Notes: a model not told the origin generated them from the sequence alone. A DNA stretch of 64,000 nt from Solwaraspora sp. WMMD1047 (GCF_029626155.1 NZ_JARUBL010000001.1:3948501-4012500), one strand, 5' to 3'. Counted from the stretch's first letter, positions 19,430 to 28,018 are shown. Program-made: numbers and translations.

Positions 19430-20704
19430 TCAGGCCGGGACGGCGACGGCCTCGCGGAGCAGCCGGCGGGCCAGCACCAGCCGGTCGTCGTCGGTGTCCA
19501 GGCCCGGCAGGTCGCCGACCCGGGTCACCCCGCCGGAGAGGAAGGCGCGGACCGCGAGCGCGCACTGCCCCGGCAGGCTGATGGTCCGGTCGAAGAGCCG
19601 CAGGGTGACCCGGGGCGCCGCGTCCGGTCCCCCGCCGGGTTCCGGCACCAGTTGCCAGCGCAGCCCGCCGCGGGGCACGAGTCGGCTCTGCGGGGTCAGC
19701 GCGGCGATCGCGGCGGCCTGGGCGAGCGGACGCAGCGGCGCCGGCCGGGCGGCCGGCCAGGCCCGCTGCCGGAGCCGGCCGGCGACGGTGGCCGGGTCGG
19801 CCCGGGCCAGCCAGTCGCGCAGCGCCGCCACGGTCTCGGTGAGCTCCGGTTCGACCTGGCGGGCGTCGGCGACGTCGATGCCGAACGGCAGCGGCGCCCG
19901 CAGGCGCCGGTCCTCCGCGGCCAGTGCGAGCAGCTCCTCCACCAGGGTGTAGCGGGTCACCGCCCGGACTCCGACGGTCAGGTGCAGCGAACTGCCGTCC
20001 TGCGCCTGCGCGCTGTGCAGCCAGCCCCGGGGGAGGTAGAGCGCGTCACCGGGGGACAGCACCACGTCGAGCGCGGGCGGCCCGTCGGCCACCGCCGTCA
20101 CCTCGTCGGCCCGCCCGCCCCACGGCTGCCGTTCCAGCGGGTCGGGCAGCACCGGCTCGTGGACCCGCCAGTGTTTCTCCCCGTCGACCTGCAGGACGAA
20201 GACGTCGTGGGTGTCGTAGTGGGTCCCGAACCCCTGGTTGCCGGCCGGGGTGAGGTAGGCGTTCACCTGCAGCGGCTGGCCCAGGGTGCCGGAGAGTTCC
20301 CGGGTGAAGTCGACGATCGGCGGCCAGGTGCGGTGCAGCGCCTGCAGGACCAGGGTGGCGCCGTCGGCGTACAGCTCCAGGACCCGCTCGTCGAGGACCT
20401 GGTCGGTGATCTCGGCGCCGGCGCCGCCGCCGCCGGTGTAGCGCGCCGCCGGCAGCACCTGGCCGTCGCGGGCGACCCGCAGGAACGGGGTACGCAGGCC
20501 ACGCCGGCTGAGCAGTTCGTCGGCCGCGGCCGGGGAGAACAGGTCGCTGAATCCGGTCGGGCCGGCGAGGTCGGCGGCGCGGGACAGCAGGGGCGCCCGG
20601 CCCCAGTTGGCGGCGGCGAACTTCGCCGGTTCGATCGCGACGCACCGGGCCAACGCCGGCCGGGCCGCCGGCGGTCCGTCGGTCGCGGCCACGGTGTCGT
20701 CCAT
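19430..20704 (-). CDS. JmjC/cupin 2-oxoglutarate oxygenase, ribosomal-oxygenase-like
   Basis: A 424-aa protein of the cupin-4/JmjC group (YcfD, MINA53, NO66 relatives), which hydroxylate protein side chains using Fe(II) and 2-oxoglutarate. The iron triad is intact: His162 and Asp164 in GTHYDTHDVFVLQ, and His230 in LPRGWLHSA. The Lys/Trp segment DGEKHWRVHEP also fits. After the cupin core, the C-terminal 180 residues contain a helical domain and a winged-helix-like end, as in bacterial ribosomal oxygenases. The upstream gene in the same leftward unit, 21 bp away, encodes a repetitive 80-aa peptide (20726-20968). That suggests the peptide, not a ribosomal protein, may be its substrate; this is inference. 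Confidence 0.87.
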   Translation of the reverse strand: MDDTVAATDGPPAARPALARCVAIEPAKFAAANWGRAPLLSRAADLAGPTGFSDLFSPAAADELLSRRGLRTPFLRVARDGQVLPAARYTGGGGAGAEITDQVLDERVLELYADGATLVLQALHRTWPPIVDFTRELSGTLGQPLQVNAYLTPAGNQGFGTHYDTHDVFVLQVDGEKHWRVHEPVLPDPLERQPWGGRADEVTAVADGPPALDVVLSPGDALYLPRGWLHSAQAQDGSSLHLTVGVRAVTRYTLVEELLALAAEDRRLRAPLPFGIDVADARQVEPELTETVAALRDWLARADPATVAGRLRQRAWPAARPAPLRPLAQAAAIAALTPQSRLVPRGGLRWQLVPEPGGGPDAAPRVTLRLFDRTISLPGQCALAVRAFLSGGVTRVGDLPGLDTDDDRLVLARRLLREAVAVPA

Positions 20705-20725
20705 GTTCGGTCGCGGGCGGTGGCG

Positions 20726-20968
20726 TCAGCGCGCGGCGCCGTCCGCACCGCCGTCCTGCTGACCCGGCGTCGCACCACCGTCCGCCGGACCCTCGGCACC
20801 GCCGTCCGCGCCACCGTCCTGCTGACCCGGCGTCGCACCACCGTCCGCCGGACCCTCGGCACCGCCGTCCGCGCCACCGTCCTGCTGACCCGGCGTCGCA
20901 CCACCATCGGCCGGACCCTCGGCACCGCCGGCGCCGCCGGTGCGGATGTCGTCGTCGTCGAGCCTCAT
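20726..20968 (-). CDS. Repetitive peptide: leader plus three 21-residue repeats (candidate RiPP-like precursor)
   Basis: An 80-aa peptide. A short leader, MRLDDDDIRTGGAG, is followed by three identical 21-residue repeats running from GAEGPADGG through ATPGQQDGGADG, then AAR. It has no signal peptide, Cys, Ser, Tyr or Lys, and is very rich in Gly, Ala and Asp. AGGGGG lies five bases before the ATG at 20966-20968; a GTG at 20971 is an alternative. The oxygenase gene starts 21 bp after the stop, giving the order of a precursor peptide and its modifying enzyme. Candidate hydroxylation sites per repeat are Asp, Gln, Pro and Thr. It could also be a plain disordered acidic protein. Function not known. 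Confidence 0.75.
   Translation of the reverse strand: MRLDDDDIRTGGAGGAEGPADGGATPGQQDGGADGGAEGPADGGATPGQQDGGADGGAEGPADGGATPGQQDGGADGAAR
20738..20926 (-). repeat. Three tandem 63-bp coding repeats
   Basis: Period 63 bp, units 20864-20926, 20801-20863 and 20738-20800 in reading order. They are almost identical at the nucleotide level; the first unit (20864-20926) carries a few synonymous changes. The period is a multiple of three and stays in frame of the peptide gene. Confidence 0.95.
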
Positions 20969-21243
20969 CACAGCCCCCTCGCCTCGGATACCCCGGATCC
21001 GTCCACCCCGTCCGGGTTGCCCGGTGCTGGTACCCGGGAAGATCCGCCTCTAACCTGAGGCGCGGCCAACCGGACGCGCGGGCCGGCGGTGGTCGGCACC
21101 GATCGAGCCGGAACTGGCGCGTCAAGCCAGGACCGGCGGAGGCGATAACCACCCTGGGAGCGATCCCACCAGCGGAAACACCCGAAGGGGAACCGAAACT
21201 ACCGAGCTTGGAACCGGAAGTTTCAGCGAGCGTCGCCCGGCGG

Positions 21244-22266
21244 TCAGCTCGCCGGCAGCGAGGCTGTGCTGTCCCGGACCACCAGGTCGGTGGAGAGCTC
21301 GACCCGCGGGGTGTCCAGCGGTTCGCCCTGCGCCAGCCGCAGGACGGTACGCGCCGCGAGCAGTCCCATCTCGGCGAGCGGCTGACGGACCGTGGTCAGC
21401 GGCGGGGACGCCCAGCGCGCCTCGGGCAGGTCGTCGAAGCCGACCACGCTGACGTCGTCGGGCACCCGCAGCCCCCGCCGGCGGACCGCCTCGTACGCCC
21501 CGAAGGCCATCTGGTCGCTGGAGGCGAAGATCGCCGTCGGCGGCTCCGGCAGGTCCAGCAGGGTCGCGGCGCCGGAGAAGCCGGACTCGTGGTAGAAGTC
21601 GCCGGGCGCGATCAGCTCCTCGCGCATCGGCAGCCCGGCGGCCTCCAGCGCGGCCCGGTAGCCGTCGAGTCGGGCCCGGCTGCAGAGCAGCCGGGGCGGA
21701 CCGGCGATGAAGCCGATGCGGCGGTGGCCGAGCGAGAGCAGGTGCTCGGTGGCCCGGATCCCGCCGGCCCAGTTGGTGGCGCCGATGGTGGGGATGTCCA
21801 GGCTCGGCACGCCGGCCGGGTCGACCAGCACCATCGGCACGTTGAGCCGGCGCAGCTCGGCGTGCACCGGCGGGGCGAGATCGCTGGCCACCAGGATCAC
21901 CCCGTCGGTGGCCCGGCCGCGCAGGTTCTGCAGCCACTGCCGGGTCGAGGTGGAGCGGCGGTGGATGGCCGAGACGACGGTGCCGACGCCCGCCGCGTGG
22001 GCGACGTCCTCGACGCCCCGGATGATCTCGACGGCCCACGGACTGTCCAGGTCGTTGAAGACCAGGTCGATCAGACTGGCGCCGGCCCGGGGGCGGCTCG
22101 CCCGGCGCCGGTATCCGTGCCGGCGCAGCAGTTCCTCGACCCGCTCCCGGGTCTGTGGGGCCACGTCGTTGCGACCGTTGAGCACCCGGGAGACGGTAGG
22201 CACCGACACCCCGGCCTCCTGGGCGATCGCGGTGATCGTGATTCTGCGTCCTTCGTCGACCGTCAC
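21244..22266 (-). CDS. LacI family transcriptional regulator
   Basis: A 340-aa sugar-responsive repressor. The N-terminal helix-turn-helix reads [20 protein letters not shown] and ends with the hinge [16 protein letters not shown] periplasmic-binding-like sugar domain follows, including [30 protein letters not shown] and [15 protein letters not shown]. The GTG at 22264-22266 has AAGGAG seven bases upstream. It is divergent from the GH43 gene at 22640 and very likely controls it. The 373 bp between them hold a perfect palindrome at 22414-22426, a possible operator. The 275 bp beyond its 3' end carry the repeat-peptide promoter and no other gene. Confidence 0.93.
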   Translation of the reverse strand: MTVDEGRRITITAIAQEAGVSVPTVSRVLNGRNDVAPQTRERVEELLRRHGYRRRASRPRAGASLIDLVFNDLDSPWAVEIIRGVEDVAHAAGVGTVVSAIHRRSTSTRQWLQNLRGRATDGVILVASDLAPPVHAELRRLNVPMVLVDPAGVPSLDIPTIGATNWAGGIRATEHLLSLGHRRIGFIAGPPRLLCSRARLDGYRAALEAAGLPMREELIAPGDFYHESGFSGAATLLDLPEPPTAIFASSDQMAFGAYEAVRRRGLRVPDDVSVVGFDDLPEARWASPPLTTVRQPLAEMGLLAARTVLRLAQGEPLDTPRVELSTDLVVRDSTASLPAS

Positions 22267-22413
22267 GAGGCAGCTCCTTCGTCGAGGCTCCAGCGTACGA
22301 CCGGAAGGTTTTCGCGGCCTAGGCGGCACGCGATTACCCTCCTTGGCGTTGTCCGGCCGCGCCGTTGGGGTTGACTGTCCCGCACCGTCGGTCCTAGCGT
22401 TCCCATTAAGTTA

Positions 22414-22426
22414 CGGAACTGTTCCG
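22414..22426. promoter_or_regulatory. Palindrome, candidate LacI-family operator
   Basis: CGGAACTGTTCCG is a perfect 13-bp palindrome about T22420. It lies between the divergent lacI and GH43 genes, where an operator is expected. It is not the usual CG-centred LacI consensus, so assignment is tentative. The rest of the 22267-22583 region shows no gene. Confidence 0.4.
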
Positions 22427-22583
22427 GAAAGCTACCCCGACAGCCTAGCGGATGGGCCACCGCGGCGGTGTACCTCCGCTCCGCCCATGGCCATCCGCGC
22501 CGCACCCCGTCCGCGCCCCCAGCACGCCACCGCACCGCACCGTCGCACCCCGCCCGCACACCGCCCCACCCGAGAGGATTCCC

Positions 22584-22643
22584 ATGAAGGTGACCCCAGC
22601 GGTCGCCACCGCCGGCCGGCCGACTGTCCTCCTTCACCGGTGA
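22584..22643 (+). CDS. 19-aa upstream reading frame coupled to GH43
   Basis: Reads MKVTPAVATAGRPTVLLHR and stops. Its ATG has AGAGG six bases upstream, better than anything in front of the GH43 start. The TGA stop overlaps the GH43 GTG (GTGA), so ribosomes ending here could restart on GH43. It is either a translated leader or the true 5' end of GH43 followed by a frameshift; the first is more likely because GH43 homology begins just after the GTG. Confidence 0.4.
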   Translation: MKVTPAVATAGRPTVLLHR

Positions 22644-24139
22644 ACGCCGCCAGCCGGCCAGACGCCGGCCCGATCATCCCAGGATTCCACCCCGATCCCA
22701 CCGTCTGCCGGGTCGGGGACGACTACTACCTGGCCTGTTCCAGCTTCGAGTACTTCCCTGGCGTACCGATCTTCCACAGCCGCGACCTGGTCGGCTGGAC
22801 CCAGATCGGCAACGCCCTGGACCGGCCCAGCCAACTCAACCTGCCGCCGACCACCCCGTCCTCCGGCGGCATCTACGCACCGACCCTGCGCCACCACGAC
22901 GGCCGGTTCTGGCTGATCACCTCGAACATCCCGCACGGCGGGACGCTGCTGTTCAACACCGAGGACCCGGCCGGCGAATGGTCCGATCCGGTACGGCTGC
23001 CCGACGTGCCCGGCATCGACCCCGACCTGGCCTGGGACGACGACGGGGTCTGCTGGTGCACGTTCGCGGGCATCGGCCAGGTCCGGATCGACCCGCGGGA
23101 CGGATCGGCGCTGGAGAAGCCGCGCCGGATCTGGTCGGGCACCCCGGGCGCCACCTACCCGGAGGCTCCGCACCTCTACCGGATCGGCGACCTGTGGTAC
23201 CTGCTCATCGCCGAGGGCGGCACCGAGCGCGGCCACGGCATCTCGGTGGCCCGGGGGCCGGCACCAAACGGCCCGTTCGAGCCGTGTCCGGCCAACCCGA
23301 TCCTCACCCACCGCGGTACCGACGACCCGGTGCAGAACACCGGGCACGGCGACCTGGTCCAGGCACCGGACGGTTCGTGGTGGCTGGTCTTCCTCGGGGT
23401 ACGGCCACGCGGCGGCAGCCCGGGCTGGCACGTCCTCGGCCGGGAGACCTTCCTCGCCCCGGTGGACTGGGTGGATGGCTGGCCGGTGGTCGGTGCGCCG
23501 GGCACCCTGCCGGCCGGCGCCGACGGCCCCGGGTCGCTGCCGGTGAAGGAGCGGGACGACTTCGACGAACCGAACCTGCATCCGCGCTGGATCTCGATCC
23601 GCAACCGGCCCGCGGCGGCGGTCAGCCTGGCCGAACAACCGGGCTGGCTCACCCTGCGGGCCCGGGGCGCGTCACTCGACGAGCTGACCGTCACCTTCGT
23701 CGGGCGGCGCCAGCAGCACCACAGCGTGCGCGTCGGGGCGCGGGTGGACGCCGCGGCCGGTCGGGGCGGCCTGGCGGTACGCCTCGACGAACAGCACCAC
23801 TACGCCGTCGAACTGACCGGCGGGCGGGTCGTCGTCCGGGCCCGGGTCGGCCCGCTCAGCCAGGTGCTCGCCGAGCGGGCCGCGCCGGCCGGGCCGGTGG
23901 TGCTCGGCATCCGGACGCTCGCCACCGGACCGAGTCCGGACCATCCGCGCCAGGAGCCGGACGTCGTGCAGCTGGGCTACGAACATCCCCGGGACGGCTT
24001 CGTCACCCTCGCCGAGTTGGACGGCCGCTACCTCTCCACCGAGGTGGGCGGCGGCTTCACCGGCCGGGTGATCGGCATGTACGCGACCGAGGGAACGGTC
24101 CGGGTGGACTGGTACGAGTACGAACGCCTCGACCCGTAG
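22640..24139 (+). CDS. GH43 glycosidase (beta-xylosidase / alpha-L-arabinofuranosidase type)
   Basis: A 499-aa enzyme without signal peptide, so probably cytosolic, cleaving short xylan or arabinan oligosaccharides brought in by a transporter. The five-blade propeller starts at IIPGFHPDPTVCRVGDDYYL with the general-base Asp, continues with SSFEYFPGVPIFHSRDL and YPEAPHLYRIGD with the general-acid Glu. A C-terminal beta-sandwich (about 305-499, DDFDEPNLHPRWISIRN onward) is the usual accessory domain of GH43 xylosidases. The GTG at 22640 has no good ribosome site of its own but overlaps the stop of a 19-codon frame. It is divergent from a LacI regulator, and a strong hairpin follows its stop. 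Confidence 0.9.
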   Translation: MNAASRPDAGPIIPGFHPDPTVCRVGDDYYLACSSFEYFPGVPIFHSRDLVGWTQIGNALDRPSQLNLPPTTPSSGGIYAPTLRHHDGRFWLITSNIPHGGTLLFNTEDPAGEWSDPVRLPDVPGIDPDLAWDDDGVCWCTFAGIGQVRIDPRDGSALEKPRRIWSGTPGATYPEAPHLYRIGDLWYLLIAEGGTERGHGISVARGPAPNGPFEPCPANPILTHRGTDDPVQNTGHGDLVQAPDGSWWLVFLGVRPRGGSPGWHVLGRETFLAPVDWVDGWPVVGAPGTLPAGADGPGSLPVKERDDFDEPNLHPRWISIRNRPAAAVSLAEQPGWLTLRARGASLDELTVTFVGRRQQHHSVRVGARVDAAAGRGGLAVRLDEQHHYAVELTGGRVVVRARVGPLSQVLAERAAPAGPVVLGIRTLATGPSPDHPRQEPDVVQLGYEHPRDGFVTLAELDGRYLSTEVGGGFTGRVIGMYATEGTVRVDWYEYERLDP

Positions 24140-24160
24140 CCGGTCGAGACCCGGATACGC

Positions 24161-24194
24161 CGAGGGGCCGGCCCGTTGCCGGGCCGGCCCCTCG
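24161..24194. terminator. Bidirectional hairpin terminator
   Basis: Perfect 15-bp inverted repeat, arms 24161-24175 and 24180-24194, with a TTGC loop. It lies between the convergent GH43 (stop 24139) and C39-like (stop 24219) genes. Confidence 0.85.
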
Positions 24195-24218
24195 CGCGTC
24201 ACTTATCGGGTGTGCCGC

Positions 24219-25001
24219 TCAGGCGGAGTAGCCGCGGTCGGCCATCCAGTCCGCCATCTCGTCGGCGGTGACCCAGTACTCACCCACCGGGTCGTACGGG
24301 TCGGCGATCTTCACGACACCGCCGCCATCGCGGTACCCCACGATCGTCAGGTAGTGCCCACCCTCGTACGCATGCACACCACCATCGACATCGGTCGCCG
24401 TACCCTTGATGTTCGCCACCACCGCACGACCGGCATCCACCGCGGCCACCACATCAGCCGACAACCGCTCGGTCGCCGCGTCACTGGCCGACGGACCCTC
24501 AACCGTCACCGTCTTGTACACCCCACGACCATCCCGGTCCCGGTCGCCGCGCCGCTCATCACGCCCACGATCCCGATCCCGGTCGCCACGATCCCGACCA
24601 CGATCCCGGTCGTCGCCACGGTCCCGGTCGTCATCCCGGCCCGCACCGCCACCATTGAGCACCCGGGTCACATCCTCAGCGGAATTCGTCCCCGCCTCGG
24701 TCGTACCCAACAGCTTCGCCACCTCATCCTGCGACGGCGCCGCACCAGCCGCCGTCAACGCGATCCGCGTCGCCGCCGGCCCACAGTAGTAATAGTTCTC
24801 CTGCTTACGGTACTCATACCGCACTTCCTTCACCCCAGCGTCACGCTGCTGCGCCGACGCCACCACCGGCGGCCGCTCCGGCGCCGCCTGCGCCGCCACC
24901 GGCGCCGCCACGATCCCACCAGCGAACGCCAGACCCGCGACACCCAACACCGCCCGCCGAGCCACCACACCAAAACGCTTCTCAGTCTGGAAAACAGTCA
25001 T
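24219..25001 (-). CDS. Secreted C39-like cysteine peptidase with an Arg-Asp-rich insert
   Basis: A 260-aa exported papain-fold protein. Signal peptide 1-40 (RRAVLGVAGLAFAGGIVAAP, cleavage near AQAA-PERP). Cys73 in ENYYYCGPAATRIA, His216 in YEGGHYLTIVGY and Asp234 in KIADPYDP form the expected Cys-His-Asp set of C39-type peptidases. Residues 121-160 are an insert built of Arg-Asp, Asp-Arg-Gly and similar units, which relatives I know do not have at this point; it falls between the Cys and His halves. The ATG at 24999-25001 is preceded by GAAGG at some distance. The 251 bp upstream contain a purine-rich, AT-richer stretch and no gene. Confidence 0.82.
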   Translation of the reverse strand: MTVFQTEKRFGVVARRAVLGVAGLAFAGGIVAAPVAAQAAPERPPVVASAQQRDAGVKEVRYEYRKQENYYYCGPAATRIALTAAGAAPSQDEVAKLLGTTEAGTNSAEDVTRVLNGGGAGRDDDRDRGDDRDRGRDRGDRDRDRGRDERRGDRDRDGRGVYKTVTVEGPSASDAATERLSADVVAAVDAGRAVVANIKGTATDVDGGVHAYEGGHYLTIVGYRDGGGVVKIADPYDPVGEYWVTADEMADWMADRGYSA

Positions 25002-25252
25002 CAGACCCACACCTTCCATCCGGGGATGGACGACACCCACCACGCCCACAGGCGCGCGCGGGCAATCGCCAACGAAAGGAAAGAGAGAAAAGCAGAGAAG
25101 AAGACGGCACGCCCGAGGGCGGGGGCTCCTCAGGCGTACGCGAGATATAACCGACCCGACCCGCCCAGCATTCCGGCCGAACCCGACCCCCACCCACCCG
25201 ATCATGGCCCGACGCCGACGCATCCGGCACCGCACCGGACATCCGGGTCGGG

Positions 25253-26851
25253 TCAGTGCGGCTCGCCGGCGTCGATCCGGGCCCGCACGCCCGCGTGCTC
25301 GGCGAGCAGGTTCAGCAGGTTGGAGCCGTCGATCAGCTCGAGCGGCTTGCCGGAGGCGAACTCGAACGACGCGGGTCCGTATCCGCCGGTCGTCACCAGG
25401 ATGCCCTTGGAGGCGTTCTCGTCGTGCAGGGTGCCGAACAGGTCACGGACCGCCGAGACGTCCACGGTGCCCCGGTTGCGCCGGGCGTGGATCACCACCT
25501 TGCCGCCGAAGATCGGTCTCGGGTCGAACGCCACGCAGTCCACTCCGCCGTCGGCGGGGGTGCTGACGTGCCGGGTGTCCAGCCCCATCTTGGCGAAGAG
25601 GTTCTGGATCAGGCTCTCGAACTCGGCCGCGCTGAGGGTCAGCAGGTTGGGGCGGTGGTCCAGGTCGGCCAGCACGTCGACCTCGTCGACGAAACGCTTG
25701 TCGACCATGTCGAATTCCACCACCGGGCGGACCGGCACCAGATCCCAGGGCCGGGTCGAGACGGCCGCCTTGAGGTAGCGCATGCACGCCTCGACGTCGA
25801 TCCTGCCGAGCACGATCGGGACGAAGGTGTCCCGGGTGGTCCGCAGGGTGACCAGGCACGGCCGCACCGACTGTCCGGTACGCGGGTCGGTCGCATCCAC
25901 CATGCCGTTGAACACGATGGTCTCCACCAGCCGCGACCGGTCCGCCTCGAACAGTTCGTGCACGGTGCGGAGGGTGACCTGGCCGAGCAGGTCGGCGTAC
26001 CGTTCCCGGATCTCCTGGGCCGGGCGGGGCGAGGTGAGCACCTCGTCGCCGGCGGCGACGTACCGGTACTCCCGCACGGACGGGATCACGTCGATGGTGG
26101 GCAGGTGGTACTCGACCACGATCTGCCGGGACTCCGGGACGTAGGCGAGCCGGTAGCGCTGTGGGAAGTCGTCCGGGTAGACCGAGTTGCCCAGCACCAG
26201 GCCGAAGTACTCCACCACGGCTTTCGGCTCGGCGGCGGCCAGGGCGGCGGCGAACTGGTCGATCTCGGCGTTGTGGGCGGCGACCTGCGCGGTGAGCTGC
26301 TCGCAGTGCGCCTCGTACCGGCGGCGGGCCGCGGCCAGCCGCTGTTCGCGTTCGGACTCGGCCGCCGCGAACCTCGCGCGGGCCTGGGCGAAGGCCTCCT
26401 GGGCGGCGGCGAGTTGCTGCTGGTAGCGGGTCTCCCCGCCGAACACCTTGCCCAGGCTGCCCGGCGGCGGCGGCTCGAACCGGTTCCACTCGGGCGGTTG
26501 GAGCGGCACCCCCAGCCGGCCCGGCTTGAACTCCGGTAGCGTGACGCGCTTCTTCAGGCGGTTCAGGTCGATGTGGTCGTCGACCGCCAGCGTGGTGGCG
26601 AGCAGTCCGTCCAACTCGTCCAGCCTGGCTTCGAGGTTGGCGTTGGCGGCCGCCACCCGGGCCGCCCTGGCCTCTGCGTACAGGCGCTTGCGCTCGCGTT
26701 CGTTGGCCGCGGCCGACCGTTCCGCGGCCTGGCGGGCGTGCTCGGCCTCCCAGAGCATCTGTTGGTGTTGCAGGTAGGTGGTGGTCCGGGCTCGCTGCTG
26801 GGCGTGCACCTGCTGGGCGTGCTCCCGCTGCATCTGCCCCATCTTGCCCAT
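25253..26851 (-). CDS. Mrr-type restriction endonuclease-like protein, catalytic motif altered
   Basis: A 532-aa protein. Residues 1-85 and 155-215 are charged coiled coils (ERERKRLYAEARAARVAAAN). The middle part (about 225-395) is a conserved domain of unknown role. The C-terminal 120 residues match the Mrr_cat fold: FESLIQNLFAKMGLD (Glu412), GGVDCVAFDPRP (Asp438), and SKGILVTTGGYGPASFEFA. Where the family has QxK after the beta-strand, this protein has His455-Ala-Arg457. Losing the Lys would be expected to abolish DNA cleavage. There is no adjacent methyltransferase. It may be a non-cleaving DNA-binding relative. Confidence 0.85.
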   Translation of the reverse strand: MGKMGQMQREHAQQVHAQQRARTTTYLQHQQMLWEAEHARQAAERSAAANERERKRLYAEARAARVAAANANLEARLDELDGLLATTLAVDDHIDLNRLKKRVTLPEFKPGRLGVPLQPPEWNRFEPPPPGSLGKVFGGETRYQQQLAAAQEAFAQARARFAAAESEREQRLAAARRRYEAHCEQLTAQVAAHNAEIDQFAAALAAAEPKAVVEYFGLVLGNSVYPDDFPQRYRLAYVPESRQIVVEYHLPTIDVIPSVREYRYVAAGDEVLTSPRPAQEIRERYADLLGQVTLRTVHELFEADRSRLVETIVFNGMVDATDPRTGQSVRPCLVTLRTTRDTFVPIVLGRIDVEACMRYLKAAVSTRPWDLVPVRPVVEFDMVDKRFVDEVDVLADLDHRPNLLTLSAAEFESLIQNLFAKMGLDTRHVSTPADGGVDCVAFDPRPIFGGKVVIHARRNRGTVDVSAVRDLFGTLHDENASKGILVTTGGYGPASFEFASGKPLELIDGSNLLNLLAEHAGVRARIDAGEPH

Positions 26852-27085
26852 GCGTCATCCCATCGTCGCCTCGGTGCACCGACGGCGGTCACCCCGGTGG
26901 CCGGCGGTGCGACTCCCATTGAAGCCGGTGGAAGCCACCTCACCCGGCGTGGTCACATCTTGGCCCAAGGTGAGCGGATCGTCCACCGGCCGGGTGGCCA
27001 CGATCCGATCGATGCCCTCTACTGTGATCCGTACGGCGGGTGGTCGAGGGGACCGGGCGGAGTGGACCGAGCAGGCAGCAGTCGG

Positions 27086-27979
27086 GTGCCATCGTGGACG
27101 ACCTCGATGGCGGTGGTGGTCGGATGCTATCTGGTCGCGGGCCTCGCCGGCTGGGCGGTGTGGCGGTTGGCCTCGACGGCGCATCCGGTCACCGCCGCGT
27201 TCGGGGCCGACCTGGCGGCGACCGTCGTGGTCTTCGCCGGCTCGACGGTGCTCGCCAACGCCAGCCTCTACGACCCGTACTGGAGCGTCGCCCCGCCGCT
27301 GATCGTCGCCGGCTGGATCGTGGCGGGCGACGGCGGGGTCGGTGCCCGGCAGGCGGTGGTGCTGCTGCTGGTCGCGGTCTGGGCGGTCCGCCTGACGGCG
27401 AACTGGGCGATCGGCTGGGCCGGCCTGGGACACGAGGACTGGCGCTACCGGTCGCTGCGGGAGCGCACCCGGGGGCGGTTGCCGTGGTGGCTGGTCAACC
27501 TGGGCGGGATCCAGCTGATGCCGACGCTCGTGGTCTTCGCCGGCCTGCTGTCGGCCTGGCCGGCGGTTGTCGGCGACCGCCCGGTCGGCCCGCTGGACGG
27601 GCTGGCCGCCCTGGTGACCTCGGCGGCGATCGTCCTCGAGGCGGTGGCCGACCGGCAACGTCGGCACTTCGTAAGCGAGCCGGCCAACCGTGGCCGGGTG
27701 CTCGACCACGGCGTCTGGCGGTTCTCTCGGCACCCGAACTACCTCGGCGAGATCGGCTTCTGGTGGGGGTTGTGGCTGTTCGGGCTCGCCGCGGCCCCGC
27801 ACTGGTGGTGGACGGTGGCCGGGCCGCTGGCGATGGTCGCGCTCTTCGTGGGCGTGAGTATTCCGATGATGGACCGGCGCTCGTTGGCCCGCCGGCCCGG
27901 ATACGCCGCGCACATGGCCCGGGTGCCGGCCCTGCTCCCGCTCCCCCGTCCGAACCGCGGCCGGACACCCGGCTCTTGA
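27086..27979 (+). CDS. DUF1295 family membrane protein (steroid 5-alpha-reductase-like fold)
   Basis: A 297-aa integral membrane protein with about seven hydrophobic segments, from VVVGCYLVAGLAGWAVWRLA to PLAMVALFVGVSIPMM. The conserved motif FSRHPNYLGEIGFWWGLWLF, and RYRSLRERTRG before it, are the signature of DUF1295, a family related to steroid 5-alpha-reductases and isoprenylcysteine methyltransferases. Its reaction is unknown. Start is uncertain: GTG 27086 or ATG 27107, neither with a strong ribosome site. It is divergent from the Mrr-like gene; the 234 bp between hold no other gene. Confidence 0.85.
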   Translation: MPSWTTSMAVVVGCYLVAGLAGWAVWRLASTAHPVTAAFGADLAATVVVFAGSTVLANASLYDPYWSVAPPLIVAGWIVAGDGGVGARQAVVLLLVAVWAVRLTANWAIGWAGLGHEDWRYRSLRERTRGRLPWWLVNLGGIQLMPTLVVFAGLLSAWPAVVGDRPVGPLDGLAALVTSAAIVLEAVADRQRRHFVSEPANRGRVLDHGVWRFSRHPNYLGEIGFWWGLWLFGLAAAPHWWWTVAGPLAMVALFVGVSIPMMDRRSLARRPGYAAHMARVPALLPLPRPNRGRTPGS

Positions 27980-27994
27980 ACATCAGGTTTTCAA

Positions 27995-28018
27995 CAACTA
28001 GTTGACAAGCGAACGTTC
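27995..28018. promoter_or_regulatory. Two palindromes and a TTGACA box before the 28038 operon
   Basis: CAACTAGTTG (27995-28004) and GAACGTTC (28011-28018) are both perfect palindromes six bases apart. A TTGACA hexamer (28002-28007) overlaps the first. They lie 20-43 bp before the start of a small DNA-binding protein gene, which suggests autoregulation. No clear -10 box is visible. Confidence 0.4.

Noticed and set aside
24519-24641. Short direct repeats resembling a CRISPR or satellite
   Set aside because: Units are short, irregular and in frame as Arg-Asp codons; there are no spacers.
25253-26851. An active restriction-modification system
   Set aside because: There is no methyltransferase or specificity gene nearby and the nuclease motif is altered.
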